From assembly GCF_030272615.1 (NCBI RefSeq), contig NC_081414.1:306593164-306657163 (forward strand): DNA of 64,000 bases, in the 5' to 3' direction. Each line of letters opens with the position of its first letter. Within the stretch, counting starts at the first letter, position 1. A model generated the notes under the pieces. It saw nothing but the letters and a program-made list of their open reading frames with translations, was not told the origin of the DNA and searched no databases. Source of the DNA: Cryptomeria japonica (taxonomy: Eukaryota; Streptophyta; Pinopsida; Cupressales; Cupressaceae). The translations under genes and the position numbers were made by a program. Of the stretch, positions 1 through 11,864 are shown in pieces.

Positions 1-2524
1 GTATGGATCAAAATTATGAGGATTATGATAATTACTTATGTGGATTTATTTGGATATAAGATATATTGATTTGTTTAATGTCAATTGTATGCAGAGTGTT
101 TGATGTGTATTCTTATTAATGTGTTTAATATTTTATGAGGTTATTTGGAATTACTAATGTGTAATTGAGTTGCACAGGAAAATTATCCATGTGACCATGG
201 AAATACTATGGAGAACCAAACCTAGACTTCTGTATGTTCGTAAAACCAGGGGTTGTCTATTTGGAGAGACGACACCCCATATGTATCGTATTTTATTTGT
301 GAAAGTAAATGTTGCATGTGTGTTAAATTGAATTTATTAGTTTGTGTAAATCCAACAAGAGACAAATTCCATGTGTAATTTTGTAATGTATTTTATTGTG
401 TCACTTGACACGTGCTAATTTGTGTCTTGATTTTTGACTTGTCTCTTGGAGGGAGTTGGTTCAACCATAGCCCTTTTCAAACATTTGAATGTGGTCCCAA
501 ATTTTCCTTGGGAAGAGAGTCTTTAGAGTGGTCAACTCAGGTTTGACCCGAAAGTTAACTTCAGATGGGTTTCTAAGGGGTCAAATGGACTCCTAGGGGT
601 AGTTTAAAGGTTTTTCCTCAAGTCCATAAGGTATACCTATGGGTTAGGAATATTTTTAGGCATGTGACTGTTTAGTCACCTTAAAAAGTGGGTTTCCTAA
701 GGTGAGAGTAAATTCATTTTAGAAGGTTCCGTCTAGGTTAGATAACCTTCCTTATTGATGTGAGATTTTTTGCCCCTCTCTCTTACTTTTTCCTTTTTTA
801 GATTTAGTAACCTATGAGAACTCTCACTAAGGCCTTCTTAGGAAAGGATTAGGGACTTAGTGGGTAATCACCCACTCTCCATTTTTGGAGATCTTGCAAT
901 TTTGAAAAGAATAGTTTTGGGATAGAAATTTGGCTAAGTGTAGAAGAAAGGATTGTGAAATTGGGTTGCTCATCCTCAAACTAGTTCTAGCAAACCTTTG
1001 GGCAGATTGAAGGTTGGTTTATCTTCTCCCTTTCACGTTGCATGTTTATGTTGGAAAGATTGTTTGTATGTAAAATTTATTTTCTTGTATTTTCCTTTGT
1101 GAAATTATTATGTGACCTATCTGTTATTTCTTTTATGCATTTTCTTGTGATTTGGGAGTAACCAAGGCCTTCTACTCTTGGGAGAGTAGGATGGTCTTGT
1201 GCATGGAAGGAGTTTGACAGCTTTCGAGTGAGAGGCTCTCATTATGAGAGTGATCTCAAGGGTTGTATATGTGACCCTTGCTGCATAGCCTTGTTTATGC
1301 ATTTGGGGGTCATAAGGAGAGAAAGTATGATATGAATGCCTTGGGGGGCATAAGGATGTGGGGTTAATGAACTTATGATATATCGTTGTTTGCCATGAGA
1401 TGGATTTGTGATCTACCATTCTTGCAGTCTCCTCAGGGTATTTGGTCCACTTCCACCTATGTAAAAACATCACATTTTGTGATGAAGTGTAGCCTTGGTT
1501 GGGAAAGTGTTGTTGTGTGTTTTTCCCTTGCTTGTTGTGTTTTCTTGTGTGTAACCTATCTAGGGCTTGGTTTTCTAAGCTCCGGGGTGGCTTCTAGAAA
1601 GCCTAGGCTGGGAGGTGAGCTCTCCATGGTCATAGCCTTGTAATTTATTTGCAGGTTGCTTGGAAAGAAAAGGAAAAAAGACAAGTTAGAAGTTGTTGGT
1701 TTTACTTTATTTGCAGAAAAAGACTAGGGAATGGGATATCATATTTTAGTTGCAGAAATGTAAAGGAAAAGATATATGTTGTATTTATTTTGAAAAGAAA
1801 TGTATCCATTTTATTTAAAGTCCTCATTCAATAGATATGAGAGGCTAGTTGGGTATCTCACCTATTTGTAATGTTGACTATATTGTATTCTAAATATGTT
1901 TTAAAGAAATGCATTATTCTATCAAGTTATTATTGCAAAAGAAAAGAAATGTTTATTTTTTGTTTAAGTTCCTATAGTTATTGAAATAATATTTATTGTA
2001 GTCATGTTATTGTTGAAAATAAAAGTTCATTTTATCCCCTTATGCATACTGAAGTAATGGAAATGAGAGAAGTAGTAAGTTTGCATGTTAGTAAAATAAA
2101 AGTAAGCATTTTTTAATTCCCATTTACATATTATGGTTAAATAGATTTAAATTGTCTATCTCTAAGGTTTATTTTAAATGATTTCTAGTCTAATGTAGGT
2201 GCTTTTAAAATTTATTAAATTTTGTCATTATATTTATTGCAAAAAGTAAATCTAAAACTAATAGTCTATCTCTAAAGTTAGCAACTAGATTTTAAAAAAA
2301 AGAAAGAAAGAAATACCCTATTTGAATCTGTTAGTTTTGAAAACCTGCTTTATGTGATTTTAGGAAAAAGAAATATAAACAGTTTGTTTAAAGTAAACAA
2401 AAGAAAAATTGCCCCCATTTCCATGCTGTCAATACTTTGTTAATTTTTGCATAATTTAGAAGACAAAGAAAACATATTCATAATTAGGTATATTTGAAAT
2501 TTAGTCTATCCCTAAAATATCATA
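1..2524. other. AT-rich region without recognisable gene
   Basis: No frame longer than about 120 codons is open and none resembles a known protein. The stretch is AT-rich with scattered purine tracts. A short imperfect palindrome centred near 1243 (CTCTCAT then ATGAGAG) is the only local structure noted. No LTR terminus, primer site or polypurine tract was recognised, so it is either ancient repeat or unique intergenic DNA. Confidence 0.5.
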
Positions 2525-2573
2525 ATTATATATATATATATATATATATAATTATATATATATATATATATAT
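2525..2573. repeat. (AT)n microsatellite
   Basis: An almost pure AT dinucleotide run interrupted once by an AATT step. It borders the GC-rich block on its left. A second shorter (AT)n run lies at about 3138-3158 on the far side, so the GC-rich block is bracketed by AT repeats. Confidence 0.9.
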
Positions 2574-2604
2574 TTAAAAATAATAATAATAAATTATAAA
2601 AAAA

Positions 2605-3033
2605 ATGGTAAATATGTTAGGGGACCCTCGGCCCCTACGAAACCCCCGCAGGGCACGCCCCCACCCCCTTGGTGGCGACCTCCGGTGGTGGCCGCAACCA
2701 CACTATGGGCTGCAACCCACAGATGGGGTGGCTTTGGTCCCCCCTGTGGGTGGCAGCAGTCGTGCTGCGGGCCACGTACCACAGCGGTGGCCAAGGCCGC
2801 CTCTGTGGGTCATGACCCGCAAGCATGACTATGGTCATCCCTACGAGGAGCGGCCGCCGCTGTGGTATGTGGCCCGCAAGCATGACTATGGTCGTCCCTA
2901 CGAGGAGCCCCAGTTTGTTCCCCCCCCCACCACCGCACCAGCAATGAAACCTTGCAGCCACCCTCCATTTGCCTCCGCCCACTCTCCCTCCGACCTACAA
3001 ACAAAAAAATGGAAAGACATAGTTAAGCCCTAG
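2605..3033 (+). other. GC-rich block with 57-bp internal duplication
   Basis: A sharply GC-rich segment of about 400 bp inside DNA that is otherwise strongly AT-rich. It is open in more than one frame on both strands. The plus-strand frame gives 142 Pro/Arg/His-rich residues that match no family I know. A 57-bp segment beginning CCCGCAAGCATGACTATGG occurs twice in tandem (from 2816 and from 2873). The open frames probably reflect base composition, not a gene; a repeat-derived fragment or old CpG-rich element is as likely. Confidence 0.4.
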
Positions 3034-3770
3034 CCCGAAAATTGGATTAGGGCGAGACAATAAGGTGGAAGAGAAAAATAGGGTAGAGGGTGGGGGTATT
3101 TTTATAATAATGTTTGTTTAGAAAATAAATATCCTCATATATATATATATATATATAGTTAAAAATATAAATGTATAAATCTAACTTGAGTTTAATTATT
3201 TTATTTAAGCATTCATATTTTATATACGATTACATAAACATTTGAATATGATGTTTAAATTTTAATTCTTTAAAGCTTTATATTTTAGGAAATTATAACA
3301 ATTCCTTTTGTAGGATATTTGGCTATAGGGGGATTATTGTAGTCCACCTAAATTTAGACTTGTCGAGATTAAACTTTATAGGGAAATTTTTTATTATGGA
3401 TTTATTTAGCCCTTTAGTCAAATTTTAGACACATTATAATTATTGTTAAAATAAATCATGGGATTTAAAAATCCAATTGCTAGAGTTAATTTAATTAATT
3501 CCTACAATGATTAAAAAGATTAATTGAGATTAATAATATCTCTTGTCAATTAATTTAGATGTTTTTGCTTAAATGAATTTATTATTTATTAATTGATGAG
3601 ATAATAATAAATTCTTTGGAGAGAGTTAATTTCTGCATGCAATTTAGATTACCCCACTTACTTGATATAATTGTTTAAATTAACTTTAGTTGAAGAAGAA
3701 TTCAAACGTAGTCAAGACAAGACTTGATACTACATTATTTTAGCAAACTTAGTTTTATTAGGACATGTTT
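3034..3770. other. AT-rich spacer, no gene seen
   Basis: AT-rich DNA with an (AT)n run near 3138-3158 and no open frame worth reporting. Similarity to copia-type internal sequence begins only near 3770, so the left end of the retroelement chain lies at about that point, but no LTR terminus or target duplication is visible there. Confidence 0.45.
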
Positions 3771-3940
3771 AAAAAAATAAAAATTATTCCGTTTGTGCCC
3801 AAAAGTTTTGGCATGACATTATTGAATTTAGAAGCAGTTTTGTTCTTTGTATTGTTGCTCTCTATGCTAGAGGATTCACCTTTTTCAGTTGTATGAAAAC
3901 CAAGTCTAGAGATATCACCCTTCATTCTCTGTTATTGAAT

Positions 3941-4459
3941 TTATTCTTCCAGCATGGTAGAACTTTTGATGAACTTCTCTAATTTCTCATTGGCTTTAGT
4001 GATCTTTTTGAGAAGATCTTCATTATGCTTAGACAGGTTCTCTTGCAAAGACGATCCCAACTCAAGATCTAGCTTTAAGTTCTCCTTTTCTTCTATTTCA
4101 GCTATTAAGTCCTCATGCATAATATCTTTTTCCTGTTTGATCTTTATGATTTCTTGATCTCTTACCTTGATAAGATCTTCAGCACCTCTTCTGGCTTCCA
4201 GTTCTTGACTCATGTGGATAGTGAGACCTTCCAAATCTCTTCTTAAATTCAGTATCTCACCCTCCCACTTTTCAACTTCTTCTGATAAAGCATCAATATT
4301 AACTTTGTCTGAAGAACTATTGTCAGATATTTTTAACAGTTTTTTAGATAGCTCTCTCCTCTTGACTTGAGAAGCATTTTGTTTGCCCCTAAGGGATTCA
4401 ACTTCATTTCTACTAGCTTCTAGCTCTCTAGCCATCTCGAAGTAGCTTTTGTCCCCCAT
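3941..4459 (-). pseudogene. Gag coiled-coil fragment of a copia-type element
   Basis: The 172 residues are highly charged with heptad-like spacing throughout (repeated Leu/Ile with Glu/Lys), indicating a long coiled coil. It starts about 50 bp downstream of a primer-binding site, the position of gag in an LTR element. Beyond the stop the same strand carries a LGF...GESSS segment, resembling the GLGFE..SS linker that precedes the zinc knuckles in elements L1, L2 and M. No knuckle or pol follows; similarity fades near 3770, so the element is truncated. Copia gag (SIRE-like arrangement) is the best call from position and coiled coil, not a catalytic motif. Confidence 0.6.
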
Positions 4460-4507
4460 GGTAGTTTCAAGATTCCCTTCTAAGTGGTTAGGATTTAAAG
4501 AAGTTAG

Positions 4508-4521
4508 GCTCTAATACCAAT
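4508..4521 (-). other. Primer-binding site, initiator-Met tRNA type
   Basis: Read on the minus strand this is ATTGGTATTAGAGC, which matches the plant initiator-Met tRNA 3' end complement (TGGTATCAGAGC) except for one C-to-T change. It abuts the end of LTR B at 4522 and fixes the element's orientation as leftward. Confidence 0.85.
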
Positions 4522-4772
4522 TGATGGTCTTGAAAATCACTAAGAGGGGGGTGAATCAGTGACACCAAAACAAACACTACTTTAAACACTAATCGATAGA
4601 TGAACTTAACCAAGCAGTTAAACAAAATACATGCTATCCAAAATGAAATAACATCATCCACATAAATTAGAATATCCACCATAACACAAGTGTTTATACG
4701 TGGAAAACACAAATAGGTAAAAACCACAGTAAGATGGAACTCACAAGTTAACTATCTGTAGTAATAGAAAAC
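4522..4772 (-). mobile_element. LTR B, fragment 1 (PBS-proximal end)
   Basis: The LTR starts TGATGG on the plus strand (ends ..CCATCA on its own strand) next to the primer site and carries the C-rich CACCCCCCTCTTAG block typical of LTR ends in this window. The solo LTR at 4773-6303 splits it and duplicates AAAAC (4768-4772 and 6304-6308). It continues at 6304 and again at 18294. Confidence 0.75.
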
Positions 4773-6303
4773 TGATAACTTAATGATGAGCGAATAGTAC
4801 CAAACTGGTACTGAGAGGGGGGGGTGAATTAGTACAGACAAAAATATAGTCCTAAACCGGTTTGACAACATACACTTCAAATGACTGGCAGACAGTGACA
4901 CCAGTTTGAAACCGAGTGCAACCAGTAAAGCTAAGAATGTATGAGACAAGCATTAATCGGTTACTCACTTAGCTTTTCACTCAACTTGAGACTACACTAC
5001 CATTTCACCCTTATGCATAAACATGCAATCTATCATCAGATCATAATAATAGCTAGTTCAACATATTTTATTGACAGGCATAAAACACAAAACCATCATA
5101 TGCTTGACAGACAATAGCAAAGCATCACAAGATAAAAGCATCACACATGACACACATATTTTTCATGTGGAAACCCAACTGGGAAAAACCACTATGGGGA
5201 TGAATACCCACAAGCTGTTTTGAACTCTTTAGAAGTCTGCTCTATTAGGAGCCTTGTCTAGTTAGAGACATTACAATACGTTCTGCTAAGAACTAATCCT
5301 GTTAGAGATCACCTGGTTAAGTGATGGCTACAATACCCGGTTAAGGGTTAAACCCTGTTAAAGGTTATCTTGTTAGAGGATTTCAAGAACTCAATAGCTA
5401 AAAGACTTCAAACTCGGTAGCTTTGAATTACCATGTTAAAGGATTTACAGAAAGTCGGTTAAGGCTACCCTGTTAAGGGATTTTCTAACTGTTGAGGTGG
5501 TTAGAGATCAATAGGTATTACAATGATCTGGTAACAACACTCAATGCCAATGCAGATCCACTTAAGCTCCTCTTCACCTTCTGCACTTACACTCTGTAGG
5601 TATCACTTCTCTCCTTTTGGTCTGGCGAGAATCACGTATCCCTTCTCTTGGATATACACACACAAATTTTGCCAACGACCTTAGAAAGAGACACAACATC
5701 GACCTTATAGGAAAACAGATAGGTCAGTAGCATAAACCCTAAACCCTAAACCTGTTAGGTTAAGGAATTCAAACGGTTCAATCTTGACCATTGAGCACAC
5801 TGCATTAAATGCAACAGATCTTGATCCAATCTCAAGACCTTCTCCATCATCCATTTCCACCGATTTTATGGTAGTTGATAACCCATCACACATTATCACC
5901 ATTTTACAGACTTCGCACATTCTCGAGGTAGATAGGAACAATCTCCCTCATGCAAGATCCTTTACACACATAGGCTTGTGTGGCAACACGATATGTTCTT
6001 CTTTACAATGCTAACTCATCACACAATGTCACTGGTTGAGCCACATAGGATTGAAGCACATCAACCGGAAACCCTGAAGTTGAGACTACCAACCAGTAGT
6101 CATACAACGCTTCCATGTGCCGGTTCCCATAGCTGTATGTCGATTCACCTTGAACAAACACACCGCTTCACTTTGGCACATATGCCAGTTCACAGTGTTA
6201 TACCGGTTCTCACATATGTCGGTTCACACCTCTTCAACATATTGACATCAATGACAACATACAATGTCATTATGTCCACATACCGGTTCACATAATGCCA
6301 ACA
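4773..6303 (-). mobile_element. Solo LTR, family C (same family as L3)
   Basis: A 1531-bp LTR bounded by TG and CA, flanked by a perfect 5-bp target duplication AAAAC. It is colinear with the LTRs of full-length element L3 (35146-36674 and 41012-42476), including the GTACTGAGAGGGGGG end block and the ATAATGCCAACA terminus. No internal region is present, so it is the product of LTR-LTR recombination. It contains the conserved LTR core TTTTTCATGTGGAAACCCA near 5158-5180 and a few telomere-like CCCTAAA units near 5740 that are part of the LTR. Confidence 0.92.
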
Positions 6304-6826
6304 AAAACTAACCGGTTAAGGTCTTACAAAGAGCTCTGCTAGGAGCAAATCTTGTTAGAGATCCCAAGCTTGATTAGAAGCTTATACCCTATTAAGAGTA
6401 ACCTTGCTAGAGGATTTTAGAATCCAAACTAATGGATCACCTTGTTAGAGGATTTGTACAATGAAGCTTGTTAGAGCTTACCCGGTTAGGGGATTTAGTT
6501 TTGTTGTAATGATTACAAAAGAACAAGAAGGATATGATTTGTTCTAAGTAGCACACACTTGCTTGATCAGATCATTCTAAGTACATTCAACACTGCTCTC
6601 CATCTAAACACTTATCGCTCTTCAGCAGAAGTATTTGCATAGATCACCTCTAATATATTTGTTCTCTCTTTTTCATCTCTCACTTAAAATGCTTCACTTA
6701 GATGTCTTTAAATAGACATTCAGACCTTAGGTCAGCCATAGGAACACATTTCCTAGGTGCAGTGTATCTAGACATTTTAAACATAACTCATCACAAAAAT
6801 GACCATCAAACAAACGGTGCTAGTAA
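6304..6826 (-). mobile_element. LTR B, fragment 2
   Basis: Continuation of LTR B between the solo LTR and the DNA transposon. It carries the CTTGTTAGAGGAT / CCGGTTA-type phrases common to the long LTRs of this window, in minus orientation. It ends at GTAA (6823-6826), which is repeated directly after the transposon at 18294-18297. Confidence 0.7.
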
Positions 6827-6866
6827 GGGCGTGTGCACAAAGATCATGGTTAGAAAAGTGGACACC
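6827..6866 (+). repeat. Left terminal inverted repeat
   Basis: Begins GGGCGTGTGCACAAAGAT and includes GTGGACACC at its inner end. It pairs with 18245-18293 at about 18 outer and 8-9 inner positions, with a length difference in the middle. Confidence 0.75.
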
Positions 6867-6893
6867 ACCCAAAAAAAACTTGGAAAAATAGGT

Positions 6894-7069
6894 AGCACGT
6901 ATGCAGTTTTAAAATTTCAAATTCCCGCGTACGTGCTTATGTTTGTTCTTCCCAAGCCTAGAAAAGGTAGCGCGTACGCGCTGAGTTTAGGAAACTGAGT
7001 GCGTACGTGCTATGGCTAGGAAAATTAGCACATACGCACTGCTTATAGGAAAATTAGCACGTACGCGCT
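6894..7069. repeat. Left subterminal palindromic motif array
   Basis: Six variants of the 14-bp palindrome AGCGCGTACGCGCT occur at about 6894, 6924, 6969 (perfect), 6998, 7027 and 7056, spaced roughly 28-45 bp, with a degenerate seventh near 7086. Arrays of short subterminal motifs in plant CACTA and related elements bind the element's own accessory protein. The same role is inferred here, lying 70-240 bp from the left tip and just upstream of the plus-strand gene. Confidence 0.8.
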
Positions 7070-7225
7070 AATAATTCTAGTAAAACTGCATATGCGGTGC
7101 CTGATAAAAAAAGTTTTTAAAAAAAACTGGGCCGTCATTTACCCGAAAAGCGCATTTTTTAGTTTTCTTTTTTCCCATTTTCTAACCTAAACCATGAACA
7201 GGGTGCTCAATTTGTCCTCCAGGCT

Positions 7226-9848
7226 ATGGATCAAGGTTATTTTTTGTTTATTTTTCTCTTTCTTTCTAGTTTATGCAATTTGTTTTACATTTTGAATCTA
7301 ATTTCATTAATTTTGATTAGGTTTTTTATTTTTTGTTTCAAAAACCAGATTCTTCTAATCCAGAACAAGAACAACCAAATGCACCTCCTAAAAACCCACA
7401 AGAACAACTAAATGCACCTCCTAAAAACACACAAGAACAACCCCCAATTCCTCCTTTTGACCACACAGCCAAAACATAGGAAGAATTAATTAATCAGTTA
7501 GGGCAAAATACATCCAAAATCAATAGACTGACTGTAAAATTGAAAACTTTTGAGCTTGACCATCATCAATCCCTCACCACTAGTCTAGAAACATTAGCTA
7601 GTGGTGCCATAGTTGTTTCCACATAAATTACCAAATGGGGAAGCTTTAGGGATAGGTGTCATCAATTCTATGCCAATGGGCTATCATATGATGGAGTTAA
7701 AAACAAAAATATTTCTAAACAACAAATATGTGCCCTTTTTGTGGACCCCAAAACTGGTCAATCATTACCTCCTAATGGAAAGAGGTTTCCCATACATTGG
7801 TGTACCAATGTGCAGATGAAGAATCTTTTTGGGCAGAGGTGGTGGATGCTCTTTGACGATCCACCTTGTAATAATTATGAGGTGCCATGATATTTTTTGA
7901 GAAAAATATATTGTGAGTTTGTGCTCATTGTGCACCCAAATTATTTTGACATGAGAGAGTTTCATGGTAGAGGTGGTGGCTCTGCCCAAGATAGACCTAG
8001 AGCCCGCAGGCGATTAGCCATAGAGAGTCATCGCCCCCTAGCACCTAAACCCAAGGTGCATCAGGCTGTCCCATTAGAACTGAAATAGTCGATGGAGCTA
8101 CAGACTCTTTAGGCGGCCACAACATTGACTGGTGCCATCATCCAACATGGGACATCATTAGCACACCCTATTGTATTGTATGATGAGTCATCAGAGGGCG
8201 ACAGAGAGCCCATCGAGCATATGTGTGTCAGTTACTCGGGGATATGCTCGGGGATAGATGACGCAGTTGGTGTAGATGGATACTCATCATCTATGCATGA
8301 TTTGTGGTTGTAGATGTCAGGTTCACATGGTTGATGATGTCGCACTGATAGATGAGTTGATGGACATGGTGTTTGCCCATGAGCCACAGACACAGGTGTG
8401 TTGATTTGAATTCATAACATTTTTATTTATCAGTCACTTTAATTTTGTAATTACATAAATGAATTTTTATTTATACATCGATTTAAATTGAGACAAATAA
8501 TATGCATTTTAGGATGCAGTAGCAGTATCCCATACACCTCCTCCAGTTACCATAGCTGCAAATTCAACGCCTAAGGTATAAATTTTGTAAAATGTTAAAA
8601 TAGAATAGTACACTTTGAATTCAAAAAAATACAAGATATACTAACTATCTTTAATGCTTGGTCCAATTTCTAGTTTGTAGGTGTTGACAGAGGACGAAAT
8701 GTCCCAGATTGATGACATCATGCTGTCGGTGATCAATTTTGGCCTACAAGGCTATACGGTATCATATTTTGTACAACTCTTTTTATGTATTGTTTTGATG
8801 GAATATGCAAGTCATTTCATTTTAGATTTTTAAAATTATGTTTAATTTATTATCTATACTAATATCTCATGTTAATTTTCTGTTTTTAGGGCACCCCCTC
8901 CGCGTCTAGGGCTCGTCCGAGGAAAAATAATATCTCGAAGATGCCAAAACATGTGAAGAAGGTAATTGAACACATTTTTAGTTGTAAAATTGTTTGAAAA
9001 TGTTGAAATCAAGTATTAGTTGGGGTTTGTAGATTGATTAGTATTTTTTATCTATTTTACATGTACAACGACCATTGAGCTTTGTGGATATGTTGAATGC
9101 ACCTGATTTGCCTGCGAATCAAGAGAGGGTGGAGGTATGTATCTCTACTTTATTTTCTTGATTTCATGATTATATGCACGCGTACATGTGAACTTGTGAT
9201 ATATTATAATCTTATATTTTTTTCATATAGGAAATATCCATACCTATTTCATCAATGGTGAACCCTCCTCCTTGCACTGGAGAAGCATATCAGGATCTGG
9301 TACACTTTTGTTTGATATGTAAAATTAATTGTTTTCAACCTTCAATACTTATCATTATATTAATTGTATTTAATCTTTGTACATTTTTTGTATAGGTAAT
9401 AGTGACCATTTCTACATCGATGGTGATTCATCCTCAGTCCATTGGAGAAGCATCTGAGGCACAGGTACGTCATTGTTCTCTATATTATAGATTTTAAGTG
9501 TTTTTGATATATTTATGTTAGTACATTGTATTAATTGTACAATTAATCTACAATAGACTCGTTCGCGGTACAGCCATAACGTGGATCCATTTAAGTATGT
9601 CTTCAAGAAAACTCCTAAGAGTGACAAGGAGAGGAGAGCAAAGATATTAGCTCCTGGATCAGCCAATGAGGTAATCTACATTTCAATTGCAAAGGAATTA
9701 AAGTTAAATGCATAGTTATGATGTTAATTGTGAACTATTTTCTACAAAAGAATTCTAACTTGGCTTTTGAATTGTGGTTTTGCAACCGTCTACAGAGCCA
9801 CATACTACGCTAAAGAGGCTTGATTTTGATGATCCACCAGAAGTTTAG
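7226..9848 (+). pseudogene. Ten-exon transposon gene of unknown function (decayed)
   Basis: Start ATG at 7226. Exons inferred from GT..AG borders and an uninterrupted frame: 7226-7235, 7349-8395, 8513-8575, 8681-8758, 8890-8961, 9069-9134, 9231-9299, 9396-9464, 9557-9670, 9798-9848 (stop TAG). Exons 3-10 all have lengths divisible by three, total about 545 codons. The N-terminus is Pro/Gln-rich with a repeated NAPPKN phrase. Exon 2 holds a compact Trp/Cys-containing region (LPPNGKRFP, NLFGQRWWMLFDDPP); the rest is low-complexity and basic. Exons 7 and 8 are both 69 nt and encode similar peptides, so one is a duplication. Decay: in-frame stops in exon 2 (first TAG near 7480, then TAA, TGA, TAGs), one 1-nt frameshift near 8305-8335, and the acceptor before exon 6 reads AA where AG is expected. 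I do not recognise the protein; an accessory DNA-binding protein for the subterminal motifs is a guess from position. Confidence 0.65.
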
Positions 9849-10030
9849 GATCATATAGTGTTAGTTTTGGTCATAGAATGACAAATACATGTAGATATAT
9901 TCTACATGTTTATTGTATATCGATTTGGACATGGCATATGTCACATTTTTGTAATACTTGTATTGACTTGCCAGACATGCCTTTTTATATATATAAATAT
10001 TGATATTCGATCCAATAAATGTGTAATAAG

Positions 10031-10316
10031 TTCATTATTTTGTATTCGTTGTATTTTGTGGTTGTCCTTTTATAAATTTAAATGAATATTTGCATATGTA
10101 ATCAACAATATGAATATAAACAACAAAAATATATGATATAAAGCATTGCAATTGTGGAATATGATTTGATAAAATTTCTAAAATGTTGAATTAACCCTAT
10201 AAAACTCCTTGTATTCAGTTCATTATTGTGTATTCATTGTATTTGGTGGCTGCCCTTTTATAAATTTAAATGAATATTTGCATATGTAATTAACAATATG
10301 AATTTAAACAACAATG
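10031..10316. repeat. Direct repeat pair, 188-bp offset
   Basis: A block of about 98 bp at 10031-10128 (from TTCATTATTTTGTATTC) recurs at 10219-10316 with a few substitutions. It lies just downstream of the plus-strand gene and just before the 359-bp satellite. The function is unknown; it may be part of the gene's 3' region duplicated once. Confidence 0.8.
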
Positions 10317-10354
10317 TGTTCCGTGCGAGACCACCCTCATGCTCGCAATGGTCA

Positions 10355-11556
10355 AATTTTGTTCCTCGTGTGCACAAACCGATGTCGTGAGGGCATTCGA
10401 GAGGACAGGTTTATGCTAGGCATGCCCCTGTCATGCATCCCAAAGCACCAGAATGTCAAGAGTCATACCCTACCGGTGAGATCTCTCAAGTGCCCTAAGT
10501 CCAAAAAATTGTCAAAATTTGATGGACTATTTCTTCCAATTGATGACACATATGGTTGATCTGTTTGATCCCATGGGGTTGTGTGAGGCTCCTCTACAAT
10601 GGCCTATCTTGGTTTTTGACAACTCGAAGCCATTTTCAATTAGTAGCATTTTTTTGCCTGCTCAAAAAATTGTCAGTTGCTTGCAAGGAAAAGTTGCAAG
10701 ATTGGCTAGAATTGATTTTGTTCCTCATGTGCACAAACCGACATCGCGAGCACATCTGAGTGGGTAGGTTTACACTAGGTATGCCCCTATCATGCATCCC
10801 AAAGCACCAGAACGTCAAGAGTCATACCCTACCGGTGAGATCTCTCAAGTGCCCTGAGTCCAAAAAATTGTCAAAATTTGACAGACTGTTTCTTCCAATC
10901 CACGACACATACGATCAATTTTTTTGATCCTATGGGGTCACATGAGGCTCCTCTACAATGGCCTATCTCAATTTTTGATGACTTGAAGCCATTTTCAATT
11001 AGTAGCATTTTTTTGCCTGCTCAAAAAACCATCAGTTGCTTGCAAGGAAAAGTTGCAAGATTGGCTAGAATTGATTTTGTTCCTCATGTCCACAAACCAA
11101 CATCGTGAGGGCATCTGAGTGGGCATTTTTATGCTAGGCATGCTCCTATCATGCATCCCAAAGCACCAAAACATTGAGAGTCGTACCCTACCGATGAGAT
11201 CTCTCAAGTGCCCTAAGTCCAAAAAATTGTTAAAATTTGACGGACTGTTTCTTTTAATCCACGACACATACGGTTGATCTATTTGATCCCATTGGGTCAT
11301 GTGAGGCTCCTCTACAATGGCCTATCTTAGTTTTTGATGACTCGAAGCCATCTTCAATTAATGGCACTTTTTCGCCTACTCAAAAAACCATCAGTTGCTT
11401 GCAAGGAAAAGTTGCAAGATTGACTAGAATTGATTTTGTTCCTTGTGTGCACAAACCGACATCGTGAGCATGTCTTGGTGGGCATGTTTACACTAGGCAT
11501 GCCCCTGTCATGCATCCCAAAGCACCAGAATGTCAAGAGTCATACCCTACCGATGC
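10355..11556. repeat. 359-bp tandem satellite, about 3.35 copies
   Basis: The landmark TCCCAAAGCACCA occurs at 10438, 10797, 11156 and 11515, a spacing of exactly 359 bp each time, with only substitutions between copies. Open frames inside are short and are copies of one another, so they are not genes. The array separates the two convergent transposon genes. Confidence 0.92.
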
Positions 11557-11864
11557 AATGTAGAAGTTGCTTGACAACTTTTTTGACAACAATGACAATT
11601 TTTGCTCAAATTGTATCTAGTCTCAATCTATCACCCCTATGACCTAATAATGACTCAAATAATTATCCATGATTATACAAGAATTAAGAATGCTCATGAT
11701 TGACCAGGGACACATCACATATACTCAAAACATAGTCACAAAACATTGACACACAAAATAGTCACAAAACATTATCACATATTATTCAAAAATTTGCCTC
11801 TGAATATGGTCAAATCAGCTCTTGGCTATTTGATTATACAAAAAATTGTCTTACAAATAATCTC

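Noticed and set aside
1117-1834. Small open frames in the left AT-rich region
   Set aside because: Short, without recognisable domains or coding context; expected by chance in this length of sequence.
2594-3033. Overlapping Pro/His/Arg-rich open frames on both strands
   Set aside because: Open frames on both strands of a short GC-rich block with a tandem duplication are expected from composition; no domain or homology was recognised.
5735-5755. Telomere-like CCCTAAA repeats
   Set aside because: Only two to three units, and related phrases sit at the same place in the other family-C LTRs, so this is LTR sequence and not an interstitial telomere.
10314-11642. Several 60-100-codon open frames on both strands
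   Set aside because: They repeat at 359-bp intervals and are translations of the satellite.
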